Assembly (NCBI GenBank): GCA_026545765.1
Contig: JAIFAC010000034.1
Location: 64,501-128,500 of the forward strand
Source: Plantago major
Taxonomy: Eukaryota; Streptophyta; Magnoliopsida; Lamiales; Plantaginaceae
Direction of reading: 5' to 3'
DNA length: 64,000 nt
Below, one piece after another: positions 21,731-32,518 of this stretch. The notes beneath the pieces were generated by a model. That model searched no databases, was not told the DNA's origin, and saw nothing but the letters and a program-made list of their open reading frames with translations. Position 1 is the first letter of the stretch, and every line of letters begins with the position of its first letter. The translations under genes were made by a program, and so were the position numbers.

Positions 21731-23366
21731 TGTTGGTCCAGATAACGGCAAAGTAAAAGACTAGAGGGGGGGGGGGGGTGAATAGTCTTTTTCAAACTTC
21801 TGTCGATAAACACAATTTCTCAGATATTTGTGAAGATATCTGATACTTATTTTCAGAGAGCGGAAGACTTTTTCTGATAAGTGCACGTGCTCAGCAAGAT
21901 ATGTGTAAATACTTAGCAAAGTAAATAAAGCAAGTAATAAATTGCAGAAAGTAAATAACACAAGTGTTTATAGTGGTATCTGAAGGTGGCATAATCCTTC
22001 AACTAATCCACTTCGGCCTTTCTCAGACCTAGAATCCACTAAGACAGATAAATGAGTTAAACTTACAAATATCTTCTCTCGATTCCTAAATACACTAGGT
22101 TCCCAACCAAGTGTTCCCCCTGAGTTATTCCCCGGCTTTCTCAGCCAAGTACTTCATGTACTCAGAAACCTTTTGAGCTATTCCTTAGTTTCCCAAACTA
22201 AGTACTTCCTATGCTCAGTAACCTTGGAGTTATTCCTTAGTTTCCCAAACTAAGTACATCCTGTACTCCACGCCGTTTAAGGTGTTGGTTAAGGTAGTTT
22301 GTCAGGTGAGCTTCTTTAATAACTTATTGAGTTATGCAGATAGCTCTATGAATCAAGTATACTTAATACACTTTTCAATGTATGGTATCTTGTTCTTTAC
22401 TGACCCAAGTCTATGAAAAGTGTTCAAGAGAATGAATTTCAGATATGAAATATTAATTCAACTCCTTCACAGATAACAATGCTTGTTAAGGTCCAGGACA
22501 CTTAGAACTTTCGTGCTACTTAGATTTCAAGAGCTTAGTTGCAACTGTAAGCTAGAGATTAAGTATTCTGAAGGCTTGTATGCTTGAGAGAAAGATACCA
22601 CTAGTTGTATTATCAGAGAAGCTTGGTATTTCCAGTGTAAGTTCAAGGTGTGGTTCTGTGTGTGTTTCAAGCATTCTAAGTGTTGATATTTATAGTTGAA
22701 AATAATGTCGTTTGAATAGTATCCGTTAGGCTTAATGAAATTCAAACTATTGATATCTATAAATAGTACTACAGAAGACGTTGTCTCTTTTCAGAGATTT
22801 CCTCTTTTGTTCAGATGTCTCTATCTGCACATTTATTGCATTGTACTATTTTTGTCCTGTAGTGCCAACGGAACTATGCACGCTTTATGAAGCATTGCAT
22901 GCCCCTTTCCAGAGACCTTATCATTTCCAGATACTTGTTAAAACATTGTTTCCCAGAAACATAGTTTTATCCAAGGTATCCGAGTGTAGATATCTGTGGG
23001 CACTTTTCCTCGTTCAGAAACCTTGCGTCCTCAGATATCTTTTGCAGACCTGGTTCATTGAGAAACACTTGTTTGTCAAAGATATCTGGACATAGGTATC
23101 TGATAACCTTTGTCTTCAGCAATCTTGGACAGTCATCAAAACTTCATTTTAAAGTTGAACTTCTCCCACTGGCCTTCTTCTTGGTCTTCTTCAAGAAAAT
23201 AAAAATTACATTCAGAGACCTAACATCTTATACAAGATTTGTAGACTATCATACTTAGTGATTTTCCTCTTTTACAGTGTTCAAGTGAACCAAGAGTACT
23301 AACCACCTTTATGAGCTAAGATAAGTCATTAATTGTTGATCAAAATCTAAACAGATATTACTAACA
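21731..23366 (-). repeat. 5' LTR of element B (1636 bp)
   Basis: On the minus strand it starts TGTTAGTAATATCTG (23366) and ends TTATCTGGACCAACA (21731). A G-tract near 21767-21778, a hairpin-bearing tandem array (about 22110-22275) and a TATA box (22694-22687) are inside. The outer flank ATGTG (23367-23371) should be a target duplication copy, the other being outside the window. Confidence 0.92.
22687..22694 (-). promoter_or_regulatory. TATA box in the LTR of B
   Basis: Minus strand TATAAATA, followed by TCAACACTTAGAATGC, aligned with the TATA element in the LTR of A. Confidence 0.6.
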
Positions 23367-23371
23367 ATGTG

Positions 23372-24030
23372 TCTATCTTGTGTGTCGTGCGTGTCTTTTT
23401 TTTTGTTTTTCACGTTTGTGTGATTTCCTCTTGTGTCTAAGTCTGACTCCCAGGTCGAGTATATATTGCATGAGTTAAATCTGTTTAATGCTTGAGTTTT
23501 GATTGATCTTTGATTAGCAGTAGTTGGCATGTTTTAAATTCTTTAAGTTCGTTTCGCTTGTAAATAGAAAGTCTGTTCTAATTCTGTAGTCCAAAAAGCC
23601 TGTGCGGAAGCCTAACCGATGAAAAAATATTGTACCGTTGAATTTTGCACTTGTGTGACTTTTTAGGAAGTGCAAACTCTCTTGTTTGTGCCTCATCATT
23701 CTCATGTACACTCTGTGTAAGTTAAGTATGACGAACGACATGTTTTTCAATTCCTTATTTGCTCATGCAAAACCCGTTCCAAGAACAGGTTTAGGGAGGA
23801 GGTTTCTGTGCGCATATATATATGTATAAAACAATTGTGATTTGGTTTTGTTCTATCAACAAATATTACAATAAGTCTTGGAGTGTATATATGGCACTTG
23901 TGCCACCGTTAGTGTTTGGATCTACTTTAGATTTTGATGAGACATTTCACATGTCTACATAGCTCAGAAAGGTAATTAGTATTCCTAAGTCCATAGGTTT
24001 CTAAAGGAAGAACATTACTTAGTATGATAG
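23372..24030. other. Decayed relic related to the 3' internal region of element F
   Basis: No gene. The motif TCCAAAAAGCCTGTG...GAAGCCTAA with GATGAAAAAA (about 23592-23630) and the later TGTGTGACTTTTTAGGAAGTGCAA match F at 30953-31030 in order and spacing but are strongly diverged. Near the right end there is weak similarity to copia integrase linker, so the exact edge of C-left is uncertain by some tens of bases. Confidence 0.5.
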
Positions 24031-24035
24031 AATAG

Positions 24036-24481
24036 TCACATAGGTTCAAAGAACTATTGATCAAAGATTCTGAACAAGAATCTCAAAGAGGTAATAATTC
24101 TATCATTCACTTAGAGGATGAGTCCGACGATGAAAGACAACCAATGTCGAGTAACAACAAGATGATTCTAAGGCATGATGAAGAGTTTCCTCGAAGAAAT
24201 CCAGAAATGGATCAAAATCACTGAGAATCATCGTCATGTAGAAGTTTCTAAGCCGGAGATCGCTGAAAGACCAATCTCAGATACCTCAAACACTGAAGAA
24301 GTGTTAGATATTTATGACACATCAAATGTGCCAGATATCTCAGATACTGAATAAGTATCTTATCACAATCATAATGATTCACATTCAGATCAACATGATA
24401 GTGATTATACTAGTTCAAAACCCATTATAAAATAGATAAGAGATCATCCTGCAAAGGATGTAATAGGTCCACTAGACCAAG
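24036..24481 (+). pseudogene. pol: Integrase linker fragment of C-left
   Basis: Acidic, variable linker between integrase and RT, matching C-right 58170-58620. Stops are present (for example TAG at about 24434 in place of the Trp of KWIR). It is interrupted at 24481 by solo LTR H, after GTCCACTAGACCAAG. Confidence 0.8.
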
Positions 24482-25864
24482 TGATGAGATGATAATTTAG
24501 AGTCTCATTGGGTCCTTTTTAGTGGTCTTTGTTTATGGTTTTATAGTGTCTTTGTGCGTTTTATGCTTTGGTGCTTTGTTTGTGTTTTGTAGGATTTTTG
24601 TGTCCGAAGGTGAAAGTCGGAGTGAAAACGTTGGTTCTAGATCTTTGAATGTAGAGTAACTGGGCGAAAACGGAAGTGGATTCGGAGTTCGGACGAAGAA
24701 TTGAGAGCTGTTTTAGCGAAGCTTGCAAAAGTGAAGTTTTACGGAGAAGTCTAGCCATTTTGGCCATAACACTCTCATATGATGTCCGATTAACCTGATC
24801 TCGGTGGCCACGGAAAGATAATTAAAAAGGCTACAATTTTGGTTTTGGAAGAATCGGAAAATTCGGTCTCTGCAAAATGTTACCGAGGTTTTAAGCTCGA
24901 CGCGGCGAATAGATATTTTCGCCGCGGCGAGATTTTACGAGGTAAAAAGAGGAGCTACACGGGGTTTCTCGCCGCGGCGAGCTATTTTCCTTGCCACGGC
25001 GAAATTCGGCGAGAAGGCCCAGATTCAGCATATTTTTTCCTTTTTAGGTCAGGATTAGGTCATCTTTTGCCATAACTTCTTATACTCGATTTTTTCATAG
25101 AAAAAGCTTCTAGAACTAGGTTTTCACATTGATTGATTGATCTTGGAGCTTGGTGTTCCTCTTGTACAAACCATTGACATCGAATTCTTAGTAAGTTGAT
25201 TGCTTCCATACAATTGTGCTTGATTCATCTGTCAAATTGTATGCCCTTGCATGCGAATATCCTTATGTTTATGCTTTGCGTATTCAGGAATATCAATTCT
25301 TTCGTCTTTGCTTCAATCATGAGTAGTTAAATCTCTCCTGAATGCGGTAGCTATGTGATGGTTATGTAGATTCGAATCTAGGGTTTATATTCGTTCATAT
25401 AGGTTAGTTTAGTTTGAGATTTTTGTAAAACCTTCAATCCAATAAGCTAGTTTGAAATCTTCTAAATTGTTTTGGTTAAGAATCGTGGGTCTGACAAACC
25501 TGACGATTTCTCTAATTTAAAATCTTCGAAAAACAGCTTGGTTAAATTGGATTGATTGCTTTTCTGTACACCGACCGTGTGACAAATATGAACGATACCT
25601 TGGATTTGAATTTGCACATCTAGATCATCACTACCGTGTTCACTTTCTATCAATTGACAAAACAATTTATTTGCTTTCCGTTAAATTTTTGTTTTAGAAG
25701 TAAAATTATTCGAAACCTTCTTGTTACATAACAAACAAACGTTCTGCTCTATTTCGTTGTGGTAGCTTAATTAATTCCTTAGAGAACGACTCTGTGGTTT
25801 AGCTTTGTTTGTCTATAACAACTGCTTACTACTTTGTTTTCTAAGTAATAATTTGAGCATATCA
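24482..25864 (+). mobile_element. Solo LTR H (left copy), related to the LTR of F
   Basis: Starts TGATGAGATGATAATTTAGAG and ends AATTTGAGCATATCA, the same terminal words as the LTRs of F. It is flanked by CCAAG at 24477-24481 and 25865-25869, a perfect 5-bp target duplication. There is no internal region, hence a solo LTR left by recombination. Inside, near 24895-25015, are GC-rich palindromes such as CTCGCCGCGGCGAG. Confidence 0.92.
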
Positions 25865-25869
25865 CCAAG

Positions 25870-26841
25870 GGGTGAGAACTAGGAGAGCAATTGCTGAAAA
25901 TGCAAATTCTTTCTATGGATGTTTCATTTCAAACATTGAACCTAAGACCATTGAAGAAGCATTAAAAGATCAAGATTGGATCTGTGCAATGCAAGAAGAG
26001 TTGGATCAATTTGAAAGAAACAAAGTCCGGAAACTAGTTCCATTTGTTGAAGGAATATATGTTATTGGATCTAAGTGGGTTTTCAGAAACAAAATGAATG
26101 AATTTGGTGAAATAACCAGAAACAAAGCAAGGTTGGTTGCCAAGGGATTTACCCAGTCTAAAGGACTAGATTTTGATAAGTCATATGCTCCAGTTGCAAG
26201 ATTGGACGGAATTAGACTATATCTAGCCTTTGCAGCACATAATGACTTGAAAGTTTACTAGATGGATGTCAAAAGTGCATTTCTGAATGGTGAATTCTTA
26301 GAGGAAGTCTATGTTGATCAACCACCAGGCTTTGAGGTTTTCTCAGAAAGCAAGATGGTATTTAAACTCCAGAAATCTCTATATGGACTGAAACAAGCTC
26401 CAAGAGCATGGTATGATACTTTAGCAAAATACTTGCTGGAAAGTGGATTCAAAAAAGGAGAAGTTGACAAAACACTCTTTACATTGAACCATGATGGGAA
26501 ACTACTTTTAGTCCAAGTATATGTAGATGCCATAATCATTGGATCTAAGGACAAGCAACTTTGTGAAGACTTTGCAGAGCTTATGAAAAGTAAATTTGAA
26601 ATGAGCATGATGGGAGAATTGAACTATTTCCAAGGGTTGCAAGTCAAGCAACTTAATGATGGAATATTCATTAGTCAAACAAAGTATGCAAAAGATATGC
26701 TCAATAAGTTGAATCTTAAGCACTCTGAAAAGATTGCTAAGATACCTATGAGCATTGGAACCAAGATGACCTATACTGAATCTGACAAGAGTGTTGATCA
26801 ATAAAAGTATAGGAAATTAATTGGGTCTCTACTTTACCTCA
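25870..26841 (+). pseudogene. pol: Reverse transcriptase fragment of C-left
   Basis: RT resumes after H with [18 protein letters not shown] at 26259-26261 stands where A has CAG before [19 protein letters not shown] follows. The active-site motif is YVDAI at about 26520-26535 in place of YVDDI, so a catalytic Asp is lost; the same change is in C-right. A stop at about 26802 (DQ then TAA) is followed by the F insertion after CCTCA (26837-26841). Confidence 0.92.
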
Positions 26842-28158
26842 TGATGAGTAGGTTTTATACCGTCTCATTTGGTCTTTTTTGCCGTCTTTTTGTCATTCTT
26901 GAGTATAGTTTTATTTGGTTTTCCTAGAGTATTTTTACTTATTTTGTTTTTTGTGTGTTTTGTAGATATTTGGCTAGACCGCGCTTATTGTAGGCAAAAT
27001 GGTGTATTTTATATGCATCTACAAGATATGGAGTTCCAATGCCTCGTATGGATGTTAGAAGTGAAGCGGGAAGGCCAAAATATCAAGAATCGGAGTCAAA
27101 AGGAGTCAAAAGGGGCAAAACAGTAATTCCAGAAGAACTGGCGATGCCAGTATCAGCTGGCGTACGCCGGTGTTTTTATGCGAAGTGGCAGAACCAAACT
27201 GGCGATGCTAGTTTTCTTTACTTGCGACGCCAATTCCATAACTGGCGACGCCAGTTTTTTCTTTTACCGTCTTTCTGCGATTCCGTCTCCTAATTCGCTT
27301 AGACCTAGTTTTTCTCCTTTCTCTTACTTAGAAGAAGACATAATCATATTACATATTCATTCTATTGTGAAGAGCAATACATTGCCCTAGATCTAAACTT
27401 ACATTCATACTTTGACATTGACAACAATTTGGAGCTTGATTTTGATTATTCATCGAAGGATTGATATCGAATCCCTGATTACTGTGGTAAATCTCTATTG
27501 TTTTATCTTATTCAATTCGTTCTTACTATGTTTCTCAAATTGTTTGAGCTTGCATGCGATTATCATTCTATTTGTGTTAAACATTAGCAATATCTTGTAT
27601 TCTTCATCCTTGCTCTGATTACGAGTAGCTAAATCACTCTGAACATGGTAGTTGCGTGATAGCTTTGCGTATCCGCTTCTAGGGTTTGAAATCTTTCATA
27701 TAGGTTAGGCTCGTTCAAAGATCTTTGTAAAAACCCTTCAATTCAATACTCTCGTTTAATGATTCACTAAAACGTTTGGTTAGGGATCGTGGATTGACGA
27801 CCTACGATTACTCTAGTTCAAATATCTTCAAAGACTTTTGGTAAAGGTTGAATTGATAGTTTTCTGTACACTGACCGTTTGACAGTATGAACGTATCCCT
27901 AGAGCGAATTGGCATAGCTTGATCGTAACTACCGTGTTCTTCCTACCTCATTCATTCAAATCAACTACATTGCATTTTCCATTTTCTAATTTTAAGAAGT
28001 ACTCAAATTTAAATAAATCAACATTGTTTCACAAGTAACTGTTTGTTTTCAATCGTTGCGATAGCTTAATTGATTCCTTAGCGAACGATCTCGTGGTTAG
28101 CATTGTCTATTTACAGCAACTTCTTAAAACTAGCCTAAGTAGTAATTTGAGCATATCA
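26842..28158 (+). repeat. 5' LTR of F, left copy (1317 bp)
   Basis: Starts TGATGAGTAGGTTTTATACC and ends TAATTTGAGCATATCA. A cluster of GC-rich palindromes of the type ACTGGCGACGCCAGT lies at about 27138-27260. The 85-codon ORF inside (26869-27126) recurs in other LTR copies only because the LTR does. Confidence 0.92.
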
Positions 28159-28162
28159 AATT

Positions 28163-28179
28163 TCGTGCCGCTACCGGGG
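28163..28179 (+). other. Primer-binding site of F, left copy (tRNA-Asp-like)
   Basis: TCGTGCCGCTACCGGGG; the right copy has TGGTGCCACTGCCGGGG (minus strand, 54465-54449). Both resemble the plant tRNA-Asp primer site TGGCGCCGTTGCCGGGG of gypsy-type elements. Confidence 0.75.
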
Positions 28180-28410
28180 ACTCAATTCCTATTGTAGCAG
28201 TTGATTGCAAATTTTTATTTGTTTGTTTTTCAACCTGTTGCTTGTTACACTAACGGAAACTAAGAATCTTCGAGGTTTTTGATAATGTAGACTTCACTAC
28301 TGGTTTATGCTTGGCAGGAGATCACAAGGAACACCTTTGCAAGCTCCAGTGAATGAGATCAATAGACACATTCATTAGCTCAGGAGACAAAACTTTTAGC
28401 AGCAATCGAA

Positions 28411-30369
28411 ATGGCAGGAAATGCAGAGATTAACCAACCAATTGTTGTGGTGCCTGAGATCACCTATGGAACCTACATGCAGCCTGGTGAGATTAAGGCC
28501 GGGAGGTCAGCTGTTGTGCTCTCTAATGAAGCCAGGAACATGGAGATCAAGGCTTATCACTTCCATGACCTACCTAAGTACTATGGGATGGCTAATGAAG
28601 ACGTGATCAGGTTCCTGAAACAATTTGAAGCATTGATCGCTAGGATCCCGCTTACCATTGGGGAGATCACTGTTACTGATGAGGAGATTAGGAAGAAGGT
28701 TTTTCCTATGTGCATGCAGGATAAGGTAAGAGCTGGCTTCTGAACCAGCAGGAAGGGTCTTTCCGAACTTGGGATGAGATTTACAGGGCATTTATGAGCA
28801 AGTTCTACCCTACAGATAAGACTAGGCAGCTTCGGACCCAGATAGAGAAGTTAATGCAGATGAGCGATGAGAGCTTCTACGAGGCTAGGGAACGGTTTCA
28901 ACGATTTCGGTGCCCTCACCACGGATGAGTGAGATGGATTTGTGCAAATTTTATGAGGATTGGTGGGAGGTGCGAGAATATGGGTTATGATGATTAATGG
29001 GACCATAGTTACAACATCTCCAGCAGTTTTGAATGAGGCCTTCGAGAAACTATCTGCTATCTCTCAGCTTAAGGGAACACGTGGAAGATCCAGGAGAGCA
29101 GAGGTGAAACTGGTGGAAGAGGCACCGAGACCTAGTACCTGCGACCTGGCCGAACAAATCAAGGAGATGACGATGCTTGCCAATGTCTCAGCCCCGGCAT
29201 CACATGTAAGTGAAAGGTGTAATCTGTGCGGCAATTTTGGGCATGGTGCCAGCATGTGTAGGCTTCCTGAAATTATGAATGAGAACCCGACTCCGGAGGT
29301 AGTAAACTAGGTGCAGACTAGACAGCAAGGGAACCACAGGGGGAACAAAGGTGGTAATGCAGGAGGGCCCAAGATTCAAACTTTTAACCCGAACCGTGCT
29401 AATTTGAGCCATGGCAATAACTTCAACGAGAATGCGCCACAGGAGCAACAGGTTCAGGTCTAGCAAGTTCCAGCACAGCAGACTCAAGTTCAGCCTATGA
29501 GAGTGCAGGGTAATGCCAATCAGGAGATCTGTAATCACATGGAGTGGTCAGAAAGGAAAGACCAGAGGTTTGAAAGTATTGAGCAGTCCCAGAGACGGCT
29601 TGAGAAGACTCTAGGCGATTTGGTTGGGCATCTTCAGCAGAGAGAAAGGGGCAAGCTTCCAGCCTCCGTACAGACAAACAAGGTTCTTGCTGTGGAGGTA
29701 TCTTCCGACAAGCCGGGAAGAGTGAAGACAGTTGTGACTACTTGTACCTGTGGACAGAACAAGGCGGTATCCCAGGTTGAGGCACCACAGGTGACTAGGC
29801 CACAAGAAATAGTTGAGGTACATGAAGTAGATGAGGTAGTTAAGTCCAATATTGCAACTCCAGTAGAGGAGGTGAGTGAAAAACTGGCTGTTCTTGAGGT
29901 TAAACCCACTGCTAGAGTGATCTAGAAAGCAGATAAGAGCATCAGTGATGCCGACAGCTTCGACTTGGTAGTTGGGATAGGAAATTCTTCGGAGTTGACT
30001 TGCATTGTTGATACGGGAGCAGTAGTTAACCTGATGACTTTTGCGACCTATGAGGAGCTCAATTTGAAGGGTTTGGAGCCCGGGAAATGCGTTGTCACAT
30101 TGGCCAATGGATCAAGGAGCAAGTGCATGGGGGTTATCGAGGATGTTCTGGTTGAATTTGATGGGGATACCTTTATGGCTGATTTTGTGGTTGTGGAGTC
30201 GACACGGATCAAAGGCTAAGAGATGGAGAAGGATATGTTGCTACTCGGGCGACCGTTCATCAAGACCACTAGCATGATTGTCAACCTTCACGGCCGTACA
30301 TGCACCATAGAGGTGCATGGCAAGCAACGTGAGTTGCGAGCCACTACCACGCCATACTCACCACTGTAG
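28411..30369 (+). pseudogene. gag-pro: Gag-protease of F, left copy, broken
   Basis: Same protein as the right copy (54217-52244) but with a one-base deletion near 28730 (frame ends 28743), a damaged stretch near 28900-28970, and an extra TAA at about 30218. The zinc knuckle CNLCGNFGHGASMC is near 29218-29262. The three in-frame TAGs of the right copy are also present (29308, 29461, 29923). The protease DTG reads IVDTGAVVNL near 30005. Confidence 0.88.
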
Positions 30370-31273
30370 GTTGAAACCATGAACTATATCACTGCACACA
30401 CAGGTCCCCTGTATACTTACTCTCCCCCACAGGGAAGTAAAGGAGCTGCAACAACTGGAAGAATCAAGAACTTCCAGAGTACCCATTAGCCAACACGGAA
30501 GAGTCTAGTACATGACTATAAAGGTACACCAGCAGGCAAGTCACTATAGCTCCCATTCTCTCTTCGTTTTCACTCTATGCATGAGGACATGCTTGAGTTC
30601 AGGTTTGGGGAGGGGGAATGTGCTCTCTAGTGTCTTGTCTGCATTTTTCTTTGATTATCTTTGTCTTTAGAGTCTTTCGTCTTTACTTTTATGTATTCTA
30701 TTCTATTGTGTGTTATGTGACCCTTCGTTGTTAAAGTTTCTTTGTTAATTTAGGTCTAGTTAATTTCCCTTTAAGTACTTTCGTGGTGAGTCCTAGTCAT
30801 TGACCAAGTCGAACGTCCATTGTAGATGTTAAATCCACTTGCTGCTTACGTTTTGTTTGATGATTAGCTTGAAGTAGGATAGTGTATTTTTAATACTGTA
30901 AGGTTGTTTCTCTTTTAAATAGCAAGTTTGTTTAGCTCCTTAGTCCAAAAAGCCTGTGAGAAGCCTAAGAGTTGATGAAAAAAGTTTTTGTATCGGCAAA
31001 TGTATTGTGTGATTTCCTGGGTTGTGCAAGTTTTTGTGTATTACTTGTGCCTTTTCATACTTATGTGTACTCAGTCTTGTTAGGGATCACGAACGCCATG
31101 CTCTTTTAAGCTCTTCCCCCTGTTCCAAGGAAATTGGGAGAGAACTTATCTTCATGACTTTAATGTGCTATTTTGCATTATTGCTGACAAGTTTGTTTAC
31201 TGCTCCCTAAAATCTTATTGATATTTGAATCTCAGGGTGGATCTATGGTCTTCATTCATCACCATTAGTCGTG
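30370..31273 (+). other. 3' internal non-coding region of F, left copy
   Basis: No RT, RNase H or integrase peptide in any frame that I can recognise. The sequence matches the right copy (51338-52243). It includes the TCCAAAAAGCCTGTGAGAAG stretch also found, decayed, near 23590. Confidence 0.7.
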
Positions 31274-31615
31274 TTAGGCGTGTTTCAAATACAACCTATA
31301 TACCAGCGTGGTCCTAAAAAGCCATATGTCCGAGAGGGTTGATGGCACGTACACCAAACTGACACGCACAAAAGTGCGGACTTTCGGTAAAACAGACACC
31401 TGTAAAAAATTGAGATTAAAAGAGCCCAATGAGGCCAAGCACTGAATATACAGTGAGGAATTTGATTGAGATTTAAATCGGTTGACGTTATTTGGGGGAG
31501 CAGTTTCAGCTTTTGTTTTCTGAAAAAAACTGAGTCGCCTATTAAGTCCCTTTCGATCTAATGAGACGAATACAAAAGCATAAGATATTTTAGGCACCTT
31601 TGTGATGCAAGTCAC
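31274..31615 (-). CDS. Candidate antisense ORF of F, left copy (113 codons)
   Basis: Opposite to the direction of F, between protease and 3' LTR. The right arm keeps the same 113-codon frame (50996-51337, plus) with five amino-acid differences and no indel. Its C-terminal part (RTFVRVSLVYVPSTL) resembles an antisense peptide of element D near 35145 (GTFVRVGFQYRPSTL). Antisense genes in this place are known from Tat/Grande-type elements. I do not recognise the protein, and a non-coding structural region is equally possible. Confidence 0.3.
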   Translation of the reverse strand: MTCITKVPKISYAFVFVSLDRKGLNRRLSFFQKTKAETAPPNNVNRFKSQSNSSLYIQCLASLGSFNLNFLQVSVLPKVRTFVRVSLVYVPSTLSDIWLFRTTLVYRLYLKHA

Positions 31616-31900
31616 CTTCCCAGTTTATTTTTGAGCTTATACCCCATTTGGATACTTCCAAGAGAGTGAGAGATACATTGCATTCACCTGTGAGGGACTA
31701 GCGAGCTACACTTAAGTGCTATTTGTCTGGGAAACAATTGTGTTTGATTTTCTATGATGACAATATTTTTGCATCTCGTGGACTTACTGTTTACAATGGT
31801 AGATTCGGTCACTTGGGACCTTGACTATTTTTTTGTTTTCGTGGTTTGAGTCTAGTTTATGTCTAGGTTTATTTGGTTGCTCGAGGACGAGGAAAGGTTC

Positions 31901-31913
31901 GGTTTGGGGAGTT
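31901..31913 (+). other. Polypurine tract of F, left copy
   Basis: GGTTTGGGGAGTT directly before TGATGAGTCGG at 31914, typical of gypsy-type elements. Confidence 0.8.
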
Positions 31914-32518
31914 TGATGAGTCGGTTTTATACCCTCTCATTTGGTCTTTTTTACCATCTTTTTGTGATTCTTGAGTATAGTCTTATTTGTGTTTCCTAGA
32001 GTATTTTTACTTGTTTTGTTCTTTGTGTGTTTTGTAGATATTTGGCTAGACTGCGCTAACTGGAGGCAAAATGGTGTATTTTATATGCATCTACAAGACA
32101 TGGAGTTCCAATGTCTCGTATGGATGTTAGAAGTGAAGCGGGAAGGCCAAAATATCAAGAATCGGAGTCAAAAGGGGAAAAAGAATTTAGGAGAATCGGC
32201 ACGCCATTATCAAATCATGACGCCATGTTTTTCTAAGAGGCGTAACTAACTGGCGACTTCGCCACTTTTCTTTACTGGCGATGATAGTTCCCTAACTGGC
32301 GATGCCAGTTTCCTAACTGGCGACGCCAATTTTTTCTTTTGCCGTCTTTCTGCGATTCCATATCCTAATTCGCCCAGACCTAGTTTTTCTCCTTTCTATT
32401 ACTTAGAAGAGGACATAATCATATTACATATTCATTCTATTGTGAAGAACAATACTTTGCCCTAGATCTAAACTTATATTCATACTTTGACATTGACAAC
32501 AATTTAGAGCATGATTTT
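31914..32518 (+). repeat. 3' LTR of F (left copy), first part, interrupted by D
   Basis: TGATGAGTCGGTTTTATACC to GAGCATGATTTT. It includes the palindrome cluster at about 32225-32335. The LTR continues at 38872. ATTTT (32514-32518) is D's target duplication. Confidence 0.92.

Larger units (their letters stand above)
10686..23366 (-). mobile_element. Element B: SIRE-type Ty1/copia retrotransposon, interrupted by A
   Basis: Reading the minus strand: 5' LTR (23366-21731), iMet primer site, long gag, protease, integrase, RT, RNase H, post-pol hairpins and aORF. At 10686 the aORF frame is cut by the end of element A, so B's last aORF codons, PPT and 3' LTR should lie left of this window. B is related to A in layout and protein but is a different subfamily, using CAGATATCT-type words rather than CTCAGAAAG. 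It is inactive: the zinc knuckle lost its first Cys, RT has a stop before the catalytic Asp pair, integrase is frameshifted and aORF exon 1 is internally deleted. Confidence 0.92.

Noticed and set aside
26869..27126. 85-codon hydrophobic ORF repeated at 31971 and 55485 in part
   Set aside because: It lies inside LTRs of F and recurs because the LTR does; lengths differ between copies and one is fused to RT peptide.
29064..29823. Antisense ORFs over gag of F, repeated at 52704-53549
   Set aside because: They shadow the strong gag-protease frame and show no conserved motif.
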